From contig WBMZ01000409.1 in assembly GCA_013400975.1 (NCBI GenBank), positions 1 through 64,000 of the forward strand: a stretch of 64,000 nucleotides of DNA, written 5' to 3'. The stretch comes from Atrichornis clamosus (Eukaryota; Chordata; Aves; Passeriformes; Menuridae). A program made the position numbers and the translations under genes. Below are positions 10,301 to 23,552 of the stretch, one piece after another; position 1 is the first letter of the stretch; the number at the start of each line of letters is the position of its first letter. Under the pieces are notes generated by a model. The model searched no databases, had not been told where the DNA came from, and was given only the letters and a program-made list of their open reading frames with translations.

Positions 10301-13300
10301 ATGCAAAGGGTTTAACACTGCCATCTGCAGATTGCTGTCATATTTGCTATGTTTTCCCACTGTTACAGGACTGCCTTTTCACTTAGTAAATCACAACAGC
10401 TAATTTGCTGCCCTTTCCTTTCACTGTTGGCTACCCAAAAGCCTGCTGGATATCCTCTGATGGAGTTTTTCTGGGAATGCTACCCCAGGCTTTAAACACT
10501 AGGTCAGTTTTATCAAAATATCCTTTTTTTTTTCCTCATGCCTCGTTATTGACCTTTCCACCCACAAGGGGACTCTGAGCAACCAATCTGAGTCAAATAG
10601 GCATGAGGCTATTGAAGATGATGTGCACATCCTGTGTTCTAGGATGACTTAGGAGCAGTGAAACTCAGAGCTGAAATCTTCTCACTTAATAAAATTGCCA
10701 GAAGGGAAATACCTTCACTGTCAGGATGACTATGTGAACAGATGAATTAGGATTAATAGATGTTTTTAATGAGCTTTCGAAATTGGTTATAATAGAAAAG
10801 GCATTATAGCATGCTTGTGTCCCTAAAATGCCACGCCAGCATGGAAAAAAAGAAAAAGAGGCAATGAGTTTATATAAATATGTAGTTTGAACAAGAGAGG
10901 GAACAAACTAGGAGAATCTGAAAATCACTGCATGGAAGAGCTAATCCCAAAAGTAACATCAATGGGATGCCTTTTGTCTACACCAACACCCAGAGTCTGC
11001 TGCAGGAATTCATGAGCTGTCAAAAACCTGAATAAGCAAATCCATGTGTCACAGTTTAAAGTTGTGGGGAGTTACCAGTTTGGGCTTAAATCTGGGGTAT
11101 CCTGCACTGATACTGCTCTGAACCTGAGGCATATAAAGATCTGCCTTGTACACAGTCAGCTTTGGAATCTGATCACGTCACTCCACCATACTTCTACTGC
11201 TATTGTGGGCAATATCTGCAGGAGAGATACAGACCCAGGCAATTTCCATTCTGTTGCAAGCTCTGGTGACTGTCTACAGTGTGACATTTAACACAAATTG
11301 TTTCAGTTCTTTGTTTTCATATCTAAAATTAGGATGAAAGAATAATCATATCCCTTTGTGAAATGTATCTGATTTAAAAAAAACCCCCTCATATTTGAAT
11401 CACTCATTGTTTACTAATTTATTCTTGTTAAAGATTCTGAGTAAGAATTTTAATTAATAGAGAGAATAAGTAAATAGTGAGGGTTGAAATAAATCATTTT
11501 TGGCAAATTTCATGATTTATCCATTCTGATATTAAGCTGGGTTCTTACCTATTTCAGAGACAGTGGTGTAACTTCACAGGAAAATTTATTTTTGAGAGGG
11601 AAGAGCAGACCCCATAAATAAGATATTAATATTTTCTTCATTACAGCAAGGTCACATGCAGCTGCATTTGCAAAACCCAGGTGTTCTGCACTTTAGGCAG
11701 TAGGTGCTCAAATTGATCTCTGCATGCTGCTCTGGCCAGGAGTTTTCAACAGTTATCTTTAATGCCGATCTCTTCTAAAAATATGACCACATAATTACAT
11801 GCTCAGATACTAAGAATTGTGACGATGGTGACTGGAGGCATGTGTACTGGTTCCCTGCTGGACACTCAGAAATTATCAGTCCTTGCCTTTACTTCTCAAC
11901 GGGATTGCTGCAAACATTGGCCTGTCGTTACAGATGGCTTCCTTATTCTCTGCCTAGCAGCAATAGAAAAATGATGCATCCAATTACTAGTGCCACTTGT
12001 AAAAAAAGTGCACAGTTCATTAGTTTGAATGGGCGTGCAGTTCTGACCCAGTGTGTCATTTACATATTACAATCAGTCATTAGCATATGCTAATCACAAC
12101 CCTGAGCCTTGCCCTGGCACTTCTAAAAGATGCTGGATGATACTCTGTAGATGCTGCCTATCATCTGCTTCAGGCAGTAGCCTGGGCTGGTTGGCTCCAA
12201 GCTTGGTACCAGGAGAAGCCTGCATGTCTCTCTGCAGGAAGAACAGCTAAATCAGGTTCAATTCAAGCAGAGGCTCTTTGAAGGAAGGCATGTTTTATGA
12301 GGGCAAAGGAGATTTCTGAGGACCAGTCATAACTGGCAAGCCTATGTCATCTGCAAGAGAAACCAGCTGAAAATGGATGGAGAAACACAGACCTTTCCTA
12401 AACATGACAGCAAGGTCTAGTCCATTCAGCAAGCAGATACTATCAGAAAAAAGGCAAAGTGCCAAACCCCTGCAGTTGTAGTTGAAGTTCTGTATTGCAG
12501 ACCTTGAAAGTGCCCTGAGTAAGATCAAAACATATTGAAGCTGAATTTCTCCCATGGCCTACACTTTTAAAAATGTTTTGACCTTGGCTCACTTGACTTG
12601 GGGTCTAGTCTCCAAAGTTTCCTCTACATTTGCTGCAGGAGAGACACAGCTCCTCCCTGGCTTACCTTCTACCACAGAGCAGAGAGCAGGGAACCTTGTC
12701 TGTCTTTCACATCCTGAGGGAGGGCAGGGGAAGGATTCGTTTGCCTCCAGCTGAGCCCACTGGAGTGCTTTGGCTTCCTTCTAGGATCATGTCACTTCCA
12801 GAAACCCCTTTGATTTTCTTGTTTTCCCTTGAAATTTCTGTCCCAGTTGGTTCTAGTTAGTTGATATCCTGAGATAATTTACATATTGGGTTTGGCCAGA
12901 GCCCCTCATCTTTCCTCCCTGAGGTACCTCTGCCATCCCATATAGCATCTTCCCTATCATGAAATATGTTTTAGCAAACATGAGAGCTAAGCATGGGAAC
13001 TGGAGTCCAGAGGAGATGACTCTACCTTGGTAGAAATGTTGCTGATGTTTCTTTTTCCTTGAATTGACTAAGGTAGTAGAGCAAGGCAGCATCACCTGCT
13101 GTTCTCATTTCTTTTGGGAAACTGTTCCTTTCTTCTGCAGGCTGAAAGGCCTAGGTGCAACAGCACATTTCTTCTGCTTCATGCATATAGTCATCTTCCA
13201 TTAGCTGGTCTCTCTTATCATTATGGCTATCTGAGTAAATGTGGAAGGTGAAGTGCGTTAGATGCCTGGTTGCATACACAAATACGGAGCAACCAGGTCT

Positions 13301-14773
13301 TCCAGCCTGTGTAATGGGTGGGGAGTAGACTGGAAGTGCTCGCCATGTGCCCAGTGCTGCAGCTGCTGGACACCACCTTCCCAGCCCCTGGTGCCTCTGC
13401 CCACCAGCCCTTTCACCAGGAGAGAGGAGTCACACTCAAAACTCAGAAATTACATGTTGAACACTTATTAATCATGGGATTAGCATTAAAATAACAGGAC
13501 GTTAAAACTAGCATATTCTTTGTGCCTTATGGTTCTGAAACCACCGGGGCCAGGGTCTCTAGGGCTTTTCCTGATAGCAATACAGATTGCTGGACAGGAG
13601 GAATGCAAAGAGGAAGGGGACACTCTCACTCAAATCTATGGACTTCAGGGACTGAGGTGCAAGGAAACAGACAACACGCTGCTAAGGAATTGATTATAAA
13701 ATTTGGCAATTCTGCACGTGTTTTTGTCTGTGGGAAGAATAAAACATGCAAACAGGGGCTGAGCCTAGCTGAAGCTTAAAATCCTTTCTGTTGGATAATT
13801 TTTTTCTAATTCCTCCTGATCCAGATCTCCATTCTCTGACACAGAGCCACCCAGAAAAACACGCTTCCTCTGCGTTTTCATCTTTGACTCTGGATTTGCT
13901 CATGCTGAGATTTCACTGTCCACTACCAGAGATGATGGCTGTTACTACATGACTCTTCATGCAGGTTTCACTGCAGTCGAAGTATCCTGTTTTTCAAACA
14001 AACTTCTATCAAGTAGAAGTGATTAGCCAAATTAATGTGAAGTTAATGTCCCAAAGCAGCACAATTTGTTCTCAGAACTTCACGCGACATTTAGCTAACA
14101 GCTCAAAGGAAGGGTTCCATTTGATAAAGCGATCAGAAAGAGTCACAGCAATGAGCTCAGATATGCAGGGCTTGGCATAGCTTTTTCACTACCATAAATT
14201 AAAGAATAAGTATCAAATAATGCATTTAGCCAGGCAAGCATATGCAAAAAAAAAAAAAGCAATTTGGATATGGAAAATTTCTTGCTGTTTCCACGGTACA
14301 TCTTGCAAGTGGTCACCAGCAGAGAAGAGTGCTGGGGAAGGAGGGAGAAGTTAGGCTTGAGAAGGGCAAAATGCCAAACTTGAGGTGAGAGTTTAGGTCC
14401 CTCAGACCTTGACATGTTAGCACCAACAGGCAGCTCACTGGTCAACCTTCTGCAATAGTCTCTCACTTACTCAAACCTATGTCCAAATCATATTTGGAGC
14501 AATAGAAGTCTGTCGTAGGACAATGGATATAATCTGCTTCTGAAGAGGCTCTCAGAAGAGCCTACCCTAAAGGATGCTGAACACTTGATAGCGATCTTTC
14601 TCACAGAATAAATCCAGAGAGAGCAAGACCAGGATGGCAGTTTTTGTGCAGGTGCACTGCCTGAGCTGCCTGGGGAAGCACACACAACACCTGCTCAGGC
14701 TCTACCTGACTGGAGTTGAACCACTGCAATTAGTCCCTCATTTTAATGAGCACCAGACTCAGTCACATCTTTT

Positions 14774-14797
14774 TAAAATCACCCCCAGGTGATTTTA
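14774..14797. repeat. hairpin, 10-bp perfect stem, 4-base loop
   Basis: TAAAATCACC (14774-14783) and GGTGATTTTA (14788-14797) are exact reverse complements around CCCA. A few stems of this length are expected by chance in 64 kb, so it is recorded as a structure only. It is not followed by a T-run and has no neighbouring gene to serve. Confidence 0.45.
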
Positions 14798-15561
14798 TCC
14801 TTTGAAGTGCTGTTAATCCTCTACTACCAGGAAGATCAGTTAGGAAACGGCTCACAGTAATACCACTCAGGTGTGCTGGGCGCTGTGCAAGATCAAGACA
14901 GGTCTATGTGGCTTCTTGTTTATAGTTTTCAGGGCCTACTTTGACCCTTTGAAAAGGGACCCTCTCGGAGGGACCATCCCTGGCTGACTGATGATTGTTT
15001 GAACCAGGATGACCCAAAATGGCAGTGTAGCCATTCCACATGGATGGTTTTAGATTAACTCATAGAAATCTCCTCTCAATTTAAGGATGTGTCTTGTTTG
15101 CAAGGACAATTCCATGTTCTTTAAATCCAGGCTTCACATTTGTCCCATATTCCTAGGACTGATCACATAACCTTGAGCTGTGCTGCCAATTCACCTCAGC
15201 TAAGGCAAATAAAGTATAAAAAGGCTTTCAGTTTAGTAAGTGTTTGGAGGATGAATGTCTGTCTGTTGAGCAGAGCTATTCTACCACTTCAGCACTAACG
15301 AAATCCTGCAAATTAGTATTCCAGCACCTACAAATCCAGCAACTTTGTGGGGAACTTTTAGGAACACATTGCATGATCTGTTGATGCATATTGGGCTAGA
15401 ACCAAAAGTGATTATACACTGAAATTAGAAGCCTGTGAAATAATCTGGGATCCCTAGGAAAGAAGTGCACAGCTTATTGTAAATTTGATTATGAATTTTT
15501 TAGGCACTAAGTAGACAAAATTACTGTTAATCACATGTAAATTGAGATACTGGAACTAATC

Positions 15562-15616
15562 CACTGAAATTAGTGGGATTTTTGCCATTGATTTCCACAA
15601 GAGCAGGATTGGGCCT
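15562..15616. repeat. old interspersed repeat with GTCAATGG core, copy 2
   Basis: CACTGAAATTAGTGGGATT, TTTGCCATTGATTTCCAC, then GAGCAGGATTGGGCC. The reverse complement of the 15563-15598 core matches copy 1 at 29 of 36 bases, and the flank GAGCAGGATTGGGCC resembles the ACAGGATCAGGCC flank of copy 1. It is an old dispersed repeat with a palindromic core; its database name is uncertain. Confidence 0.6.
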
Positions 15617-17871
15617 GCTCTGAGCAAAGAAGGGAAGGTGGAAAATTAATGTCTTGAGGAAGGAAGACTTAGGCCAGGTCTCACTATCAAAATGATGGAT
15701 GGCTTAGTAAGTAACCAAACCTCTACTCTCTTCCTCTCCCTCAAGAAAGCATCATTAGCTGAAAAGCCATGCCAAGCTCAAGAGCTACTTCTGTTAAAAG
15801 AAAAAAACATGGTTAAATTTTATTAGCATGATGTATTAATATAAAAAGTTAAAACCAGAAACGTAGTTACTTAATCTGTGCTGATGAAATGTGAGTAATG
15901 GTAACTGGCACAAGGAGTAGAAATCCAGCCTGTAATGGGGTGTCAGTAGAAAGGTTGTATTTGCTGGAAGTGCTGCTGTGGGATGCTCTGGTCTCTTCTG
16001 CCTGCCATGGTCAGATAACATGGATAATTTGCAGAGATGGTGCAGCCTGAAGTCAGGTGAGCATCCTTACCAGGGGCATAGGTTTCTAAGAACAGCAGAT
16101 ATGTCCAGGTAATGTAGGGACAGAACCTCAGAATTAAAAGAAAAAATCAGCTGTATTTTAGAGCGAACAACTTCAAGTTAAAGAAAGAATTTTTTTACCA
16201 TCTAGAGTTCAGCTTCAGTTTGTATTTACTTGCTGTAGCATTTGGGAATAAGTAGGCATAGTTTATGAATCAATTATTGATGGTGCTGTAGTCCCCTCCG
16301 TGGCAGGCCAGAATGCACAAATGCCCTTTGCACTTTTAAGGTACAACCATCCAGTATTGATCACCATTTCCTGCTCTGTTTAACCTCATGGACAAATCAT
16401 TATCAGCTCACATGTGTGGAAGCAGAGATTCCCTAATTCTCCTTTTCCCTTTTCCTGGACTCAGCACAACAACCAAGGGCAGAATGAGGAGAGAAGTTAA
16501 TAATCACTCTAAGCTGCCTCTGCACCATATTCTTAGGCTACTGGAGATCCTTGGCAAAAATTCATCTTGAGACTGGCTCTGCACTAGTCTAACTGATCCC
16601 TCATTCCTGAGGACTCGTTTGAACAACAACAGCCATCGGCCAAGGCTTACCAGTCATGCTGTTCCGTCTGTTTTCTCCTGTTGCATATGCCAAAGCCTGA
16701 TGGAAGTGTCTTTACCCAGCCTGAGAAATCCCTTACATAAGGTAAATTCTCCAGAGGACCTTTATGCATGATTTACAGCATCATTATGCTATCATGCAGC
16801 CATAAAACCCTTAAAGTCCCAAGCACTGAAACCAAGGCTCACACAGATGCAGGCTTTCCTCTGACTGCTCCTGTGCCTCCAGAAAACATGCAGCAGGAAA
16901 TGCCTCTCCCTGCCTCTCCCTGTCTCCAGGACCTAGCATCACACCCTGGCAGGTCACAGTGAGTTGCCAACCAGCTACACATTACACGTGATGTCCCTGA
17001 GGGAAGAAAGGGCTGAAGAGCTCCTGGCAGACGTGGGTGTACGTGCAACATGGCAAGGTGACAGAGGTTACATCCAAGCACCATGGCTCTGCCCTCACCG
17101 TGTGATGCTAGAAAGTTTTGTCCTGTTGGTAGATAAACCATTGCACAGTCTCAGCTGTCAAAAAGAGAAGCAGCCTGAGAGTCTTGGCAAATGTGAATTA
17201 AACGCGACTGCTCGGGTACTGTGTTATGACAAGCATATTTCCATCCATTATCTTCAGCTACCCAACAAGAAATCATTTCGGTATCACTGGATAACTCTAT
17301 ATAACTCACTCATTTGAATATAATGACTTCAGTTTCATCTGAAGACTTAAAAGTCCTCTGGGCAAATTGGATATATTTTAAAATCTTTGTGAATTGAAAA
17401 ATTCAGTAGCCATGGTTGATTTCCCATTTTGATAGGTACATTGCTTTATTAGCTATCTCTCAGGCAGAGTATATCACCTGAAGTGTGAAGTTCTATAAGC
17501 ACAAATTATTCCTGATATTGAGATGCCTACTTTTTTTCCCCCTAATTAGTAAAGTTAATTTGATTTAAATGGCAGTTCTGCTGAGGTACTGGTATTTATT
17601 CTGCTTTCAGTACACGAACATTCTGAAAATGTTTTCAAAATATTAAATGAAGCTATAAGTTTCCCGTGGTCAAGCAAAAAATAAGTTCCCACAAATTATT
17701 ACTTGAGCATATTATCCTCAAATATTTTTGAGAGGGCTTGTTTTTCTTTCTTTACACACTTTGATTTTTTAGGACTAATGACTTTTCTCATGTGACAGAA
17801 AATTTCAAGTCTCAGCTACAAAGACCTGAGAAAAACATAAGCCTCTTTATGAGAAACATGTTATCCTAAGA

Positions 17872-18058
17872 CAGTCTTTTTCAGCCTGGTGTGTTTGGAG
17901 ACTCCTGAGGGTCCCAGCACTCCTACAATGGGGACTAGGAAGGGTAAGCGAAACAAGCATGCCCACTGCCAATAGGTTTTCATTTGCTGTGCAGAGAGCC
18001 ACATCTCCAGTGATAAATCCTTAAGGGTCCACAAATTGAAAAATGTTGAAAATCACCG
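17872..18058. mobile_element. hAT-like MITE, about 187 bp
   Basis: The left end (CAGTCTTTTTCAGCCTGG) and the reverse complement of the right end (CGGTGATTTTCAACATTT) form imperfect terminal inverted repeats beginning CAGT/CGGT, like hAT (Charlie-type) elements. They are flanked by 8-base near-direct repeats, TCCTAAGA (17864-17871) and CCCTAGGA (18059-18066), 6 of 8 identical; an 8-bp target duplication is the hAT rule. The inner text (GGGTCC, ATGTTGAAAATCACC) also resembles the common old hAT ends I remember from vertebrate genomes. It is too short to encode a transposase, so it was mobilised in trans. Confidence 0.6.
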
Positions 18059-18066
18059 CCCTAGGA

Positions 18067-21000
18067 ATTGTGCTCGTACCTTGGAGCTATCTTTGCTAAT
18101 TGGGCAGAGCTGACAAGCAGGTCCAATATGGTGAAGAGAGATCCCCAGATTATTAACAACATGATGGCATCTGGAAGTTTTGTAGAGCAATAGAGGCACA
18201 GCTCTAATCAAGCACTTTTTCAGCCTCTTGTATAGCCCATCTGTTACAGATTTAGCATATTATATATAATGCCCTCAGCAACTGACTTTGATGTATGTTC
18301 AACTGTGAAACTTCTTTTGTAACTAACATAAAGAAATTATTGTTTATTATCTGCTAGGTCCTTAGAATGGAATCTCTGCAAAAGTCACCAAAATAAGTGA
18401 TCTGTTTTCAATATCTATGAAATACTGATATCAGATGGAATTACTCTGTTATCCAAAGATCACTAAGTCAAGGAGATTTTTTCTGGATTTCACTAGAATT
18501 CTAATCTTGGCCAAACTCTGCATAAGACAAAGGAGACGTTAAACTTAGGGTACTCAGATTTAGATGAAAAATAGGAAGCAATATGGTGCAAATATACCTA
18601 TGTTTCTATTGATACAAAATGATTTTTTATAAGTATTATATTTTATTGCAAAGTATTGAAGCAGCCTAGTCATTTTTATTCCCCTTTGCTTGGTGCATCA
18701 CAAACAAAGGGTAAGGAATGTGTCCTGGATTAATTCCTGTTTGGGAAGTTACATTTTCTGTGACTTTAAATTCACCTGGCAGTGCCAAAAAAGAAGAAAA
18801 AAAAGCCTCCAGTCCTAAATTATTCTCTGTTTCTGTAATTACTAATCAGTATGTACATGTGATGGCTGCCTTTAATTTTGGGAAAACCAGATCTTTGTTT
18901 GCAGGGCTCTTTATGAAGTTATAATGCTTTCATTCTCCAGAATAAGAAACATACTAGAGATACAAAATAACTGCTTTGAGAAGCCTTTATTTGTTTCTAA
19001 GATAGTCTACGCCTTCAGTATCTGATATTAGTGTAATATAACCTCCTTGTCTTCAAATTTATTTTCTATGTTTGACTAAGAGAAGAGTTCCTTCCCTTGT
19101 TCTTCCTCAACCAGAACTTTCATTTAATTCACAGAGGGCTTGTCTGGATTAAACGTGTGGCAAATTGGTCAGAATTTCAGCATTTGGTCTTTATGGCTGC
19201 CATGGCTCCTCAAGGACAGTTTCCAAAGCAGCTGCCAGGATACCACTGTGCAAAGGTCAGGAGACAACCCCCAGGATCCTCTTAGTGGCCTGCAGAACCT
19301 GGCACAGCATTTTGTTGATCCAGGAGCTGCTCAAGCCCATGAAATGCTGAGCTCTGTGGACTGGAAATGCCTGTTTGAGGTGGTTTCAGTAAGTGGTTTT
19401 CTTCCTGTAGCTGATTCAGGAAGTTTTTCCCTTAAGCTTCTGACAGGAGTGCTGAATTTCTGTGATCTCTCGTGTTGTTCCCTGCAATATCCATTAGTGC
19501 TGTTACGATGCTGGGAGCAGGTGATGAAGGAGTGTGAGGACTACATGCCACATGGGATCAAGCCCCCATCCAGGCCACCAGACCATGTGCATGTGCTGTG
19601 GGGACGTGGAGGTGTCAGAGAGGAGCACACAGCCCCAGCACCGTACTGGGCACTCGCCGGGATGCTTTCAGCAGCTCTCATGAATGTTGTTCTCTTTATG
19701 CCAATGGTCGTCAGATGGAAATGAAAATAAACTGTTGTTCAAATTCCTACAGAATGAGGGATAGCAAGTCTCAGGACTAAAATGCGCTTCCAAGCTTGCT
19801 TTAGATTCATCTTTAATTTCCCTGAAGTTAATTCACATTAATATATCTCCATGTTTCTTCCTTAGTTATGCAATCCAAAAACTTTATTGAAACCTAAGAA
19901 ATAAGAATAAATGATGCACTCACTGCTTAGTTTCTGTGTGTGTGTTTTTATTGTTTCCAGTTAGAGCAGGGCAGCTCTGCACTGGAAGAAGTCACCAAGT
20001 CACTCACTATGCTGAGTACTTACTTTCATTTGGAGATAATAGACTTTAAAATTGCCCAGATTTGATTTGCAGACATAAATTAGTAATAAAAATCTCTAAT
20101 GACTTTAAATATTTTGTGTTGATAATTAAATTGTAAAGGGGTCTATAAAAGAATGGGAAGAAGATAATATGTTCCTGTTAATATTTATGCACTTTTCTTG
20201 CATCAGTTATCTCCCTGTAAACTTTTGGAAAACAGGACAGGACTTGACAAAGTCCTTGTCTTCCATAGAGAAACCCTATGCATCTCCATTTAAACCATCT
20301 AAACAACACCAACATTTAAAGCATCTAAAAACACATGTTCAGTTTATTCCTTATCATATTTCTTTGCTTTCTGAAGAGAGAAAACAGGCTTTTGCTAAAT
20401 AGGGAAAAAATAAAAAACAACCTAGATTTGTTTTAAAAAGTCCTGGACTGGGTGATGAAGCAAGATTGTTTACCAGCCAAGAAATATGTCAGATATTAAT
20501 TAATGAATTTATAAAAAAAGAAAAATACAAAAATGTATGTGTAGTCTTGTCTGGAATTTCCTGATGTTGAAAGTTCACAAATAAATATTAACCCTTAAGT
20601 TCAAGAAAACTGCAATAAAGATGTACTCAGGCTGCTGACAATTTCTGAGAGAAACTTGCAAAGATCTGTATCATAGATTTTGATGTGGGGAAGGGTTTTG
20701 CGAAGAGATAGTATTGACTTTTAAACATCCTCTCCACGGGCAGTGGCAAAACAAGAACAGAAATTGCTTATGACATGCCTTAAAGCTCAGCAAGTTTTTG
20801 AAGGGACCTGTTCATCTGAAACAAAGCAAAAAAAAATTATGAGTGAGCAATTGATTTTTTACTCCAGCATAAAAACATTTTATATTTTTGAGGTTTTTTA
20901 CTTTAGGTGTTATTCAGTGGTTGAGTACTAAACAAAAAAAGAGAAATTAAGTCATTCACTCTCAGAAGCTTCAGAAGTGAAGTGGTGCAGTGTTGCTGAT

Positions 21001-22689
21001 GACTGGCTAGTCTTACACAGAGTAATTTTTCTTGCTTTCATAGGAAGATCACAAAAAGAGACAATTTTATCCAGTTCATTAATTAAATTAACAAGTTGAG
21101 TGAGTATACATTAATAATACATAATTGAGATGCTTTTCACCTCCATCATGAGCAAATTTTATGAGCTTTTATGTATTTATTATAGTGGAATCTCAATATG
21201 AAATATAACTCCTAGGTCCCAATGTCAAATTTAGGGCTCTGGTTTTCCACCCAGGTTCCTTCAGTTCTTACTGATGCCAGTACTAATTCCCATGGATGCT
21301 ATTAGTTAAATAACATTGTGTAGAATATACCATAGTAAAGACTGCTGGAATTACCTCCAATGTGTAAATGTGTATCAATATTTGAATCCTCTTTATATCG
21401 CTGGATCTAACAGAATATTGTATAAGTACTTCCTGGCTGGCTCCAACTGAATATCTCTCTACCCCAGTAGCCTATGGCTGACAAAGTCAAATAGGGGATG
21501 CTTAGGAAAACACTATAAGAAACTGGGGAGAAATCAAAAGGTGTTTGTGTTGGGATATACTCTTAAACTCTAATGTGGTGTGGCTCTGGTGTGGCTTGGT
21601 TGCTATTGTCCAGATGTCAGAAAAAGTACCATATGGGCTGAGGTTACATCTCACTCGTGTTTTGATCAAGAGCAATAATAAGGTTTTTACAGAATTTCCA
21701 GTTGTCTCCTTTTACCATCTACTGATTTGATTCACAGTGTGGCTGGGCTTTCTTTGAGAGCAAACTAAATAAGAAACTCTCTTCCTGGTTCATATTATAT
21801 GAATTCAAAACCCAGATGGAGTCACGAGGCTACAAATAACTGACTGGTGCTTTGAATGGCTTTGAAACACAGGCATGATAAGGAAGTTTAACCCAGAGGA
21901 CCAGGCTGAATCTAACCTGAAATAAAATCCTGTAATTGTATATACTGTAAATGCAGAGGCTTCAATACCGATCTCTCAGGCTATGACTGAGAGGGCAAAG
22001 CTGCAATTCTTTCTTGAGCTACTGAGCTGCAAACCAGGCTGTTTCCACTATCTTTGTTGAAAGAGACTGTGCATAAGGAACTCCATAAAAACCAGTACTG
22101 ATGGGAATTCATGAACCCATGTAGCAGCAGTTAATATTAGACAATATTACCTACATATCCATTTCTCAGACATAATTTTAGAAGCTGCCATCTTCTTGTT
22201 CACTGAAATAGAAATTTAGCTAAGAAGTATAAAGCAGCAAAATGAAAACAGAGAAAGCTCTTTTTTTCTCTCGAATTGCTCTACAGAGTTTACCAATTAA
22301 TTCCTTTGACATTTAATTTATTGGAATTCTGGATACTTTCAGTGATAATAATGAGTCAGCTGACATAATTAGATGAAATAGAATTTGTACAGCAGGGCAG
22401 TGGGTTTCAGGTGCTGGTTATTACCTAATAACCTGCTTCAGAGAGGAGGAAATAAAAAGGGACTGCCCAGTTACAGAATGGCTGCAGAGTCCCCTTTCCA
22501 TGATGCGTACTCATATCCTGGACCTCCACATCAGAATTCCCCTATGTGGCATCTGGCATGTGTGCAAGGGTGTATGTGCAGTCACACGGGCACGTAACCA
22601 CCTAGAAACCAGCTGATAATGCAGGATATATTGTAAGCTACTGTTGCTCTGAGCAGCAATAACTAGCTGCCTGGCTTAGGGAATTGTAG
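18067..22689. other. non-coding interval
   Basis: No repeat family recognised. It contains the longest open frame of the window, 194 codons at 19140-19724 on the plus strand, with no recognisable domain and an AATAAA hexamer just after its stop. A small TAATATT/AATATTA inverted repeat lies near 22.13 kb. Regions 20.4-20.6 and 21.0-21.2 kb are very AT-rich. Confidence 0.5.
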
Positions 22690-23035
22690 GGCACCAATCA
22701 CTGTAGAATCTAAGTGCCAATAATGCTTAACATTTATTTTACACTTTACAGAGTTAAAGTGCTGTAGGAACATTAGCTAATTAATTATTGCATCTCCCTT
22801 GTGAGGTGGGTCGTTTGGTAAGTGTTAGTCCCATGTTACAGATAGGAAAACTGAGATGCGGTGTTTTCCCCTTTTATTTTTGTACTGTATTCTGTAAAGC
22901 TCCAGACCCTCTCTAGAGGAGTTTGATGCAAGTTAGTTTCCCAAAGCCACTACTCAAGTTGGGGTCCTAAGCAGTAGTATAAAATTTGACTCCAGGTTCC
23001 CTCTCTCTTGCTCAGTCCTCCACACACTACGCAGC
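22690..23035 (-). mobile_element. MIR/L2-tail SINE relic, nearly full length
   Basis: On the plus strand the reversed MIR order is clear: AACATTTATTTTAC, AAAGTGCTGTAGGAACATTAG, CCCTTGTGAGGTGGGT, CCCATGTTACAGATAGGAAAACTGAGATG, then AAGTTAGTTTCCCAAAG and GACTCCAGGTTCCCT with CTCAGTCCTCCACACACTA at the tRNA-derived end. About 60 bases unrelated to the consensus interrupt it around 22862-22925. It is the best-preserved SINE of the window and is anciently fixed. Assignment to MIR rather than a related CORE-SINE is from memory. Confidence 0.7.
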
Positions 23036-23525
23036 CTGTTTCTGGATGGTAAGGAGACTGTTACATCGCACACACACGCATATAAAAGCAAACAAATCAG
23101 AGCTAGAGCAGCAAACCCAGTGCTCTGACAGATCTGCTCAGTCCAGAGCTCCAAACAACTAATCTGTGTGCTGTGATAGCTCTACTGCAAATTTCCCATA
23201 CAGCACCAGAAACGGGGCAGATAAGCAGCTTTTGAGCAGGCATCCAGTGGCAACTAGAGAGCCTTGGATGAAACGTGAGCTGTGCTTCTCAGTTAACCTG
23301 CTGCTTGGGAAGCCCTGAGTAGGGACTGGATTGGGATACCTGAAAATTCAATAATATTTGTCAAATCTTTCCATACCATTCAGCATTCAAGTTACTGGAA
23401 GTGGCCCTAAAGTCCAAACACTGACATTGGTTGGTTGAATTCACGCTCTAGCAGAAATAAGATTTCTATTTGGCTTGGGGTCTTTTTGGGAACAGCTCTC
23501 AAGGTCTTGCTAGAACTTGCTAGAA

Positions 23526-23552
23526 TACCCAACACCTTTTCTGTGTTGGGTA
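23526..23552. repeat. hairpin, 10-bp perfect stem, 7-base loop
   Basis: TACCCAACAC (23526-23535) pairs with GTGTTGGGTA (23543-23552) around CTTTTCT. Just before it CTTGCTAGAA is repeated in tandem. The stem is GC-richer than its surroundings. No gene or terminator context exists for it. Confidence 0.5.

Larger units (their letters stand above)
9831..17871. other. non-coding interval
   Basis: No exon recognised. It holds two copies of the GTCAATGG-core repeat, a 10-bp hairpin at 14774-14797, a 13-base poly-A run at 14246-14258, and a short TGCCTCTCCC duplication near 16901-16920. The stretch 11.3-11.6 kb is strongly AT-rich. Small open frames overlap each other and show no domain. Confidence 0.55.

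Noticed and set aside
13694..13903. minus-strand frame with a Gly/Arg/Lys stretch that briefly recalled a CR1 C-terminus
   Set aside because: No ordered set of family motifs could be aligned, unlike the pieces at 29.1 and 51.6 kb.
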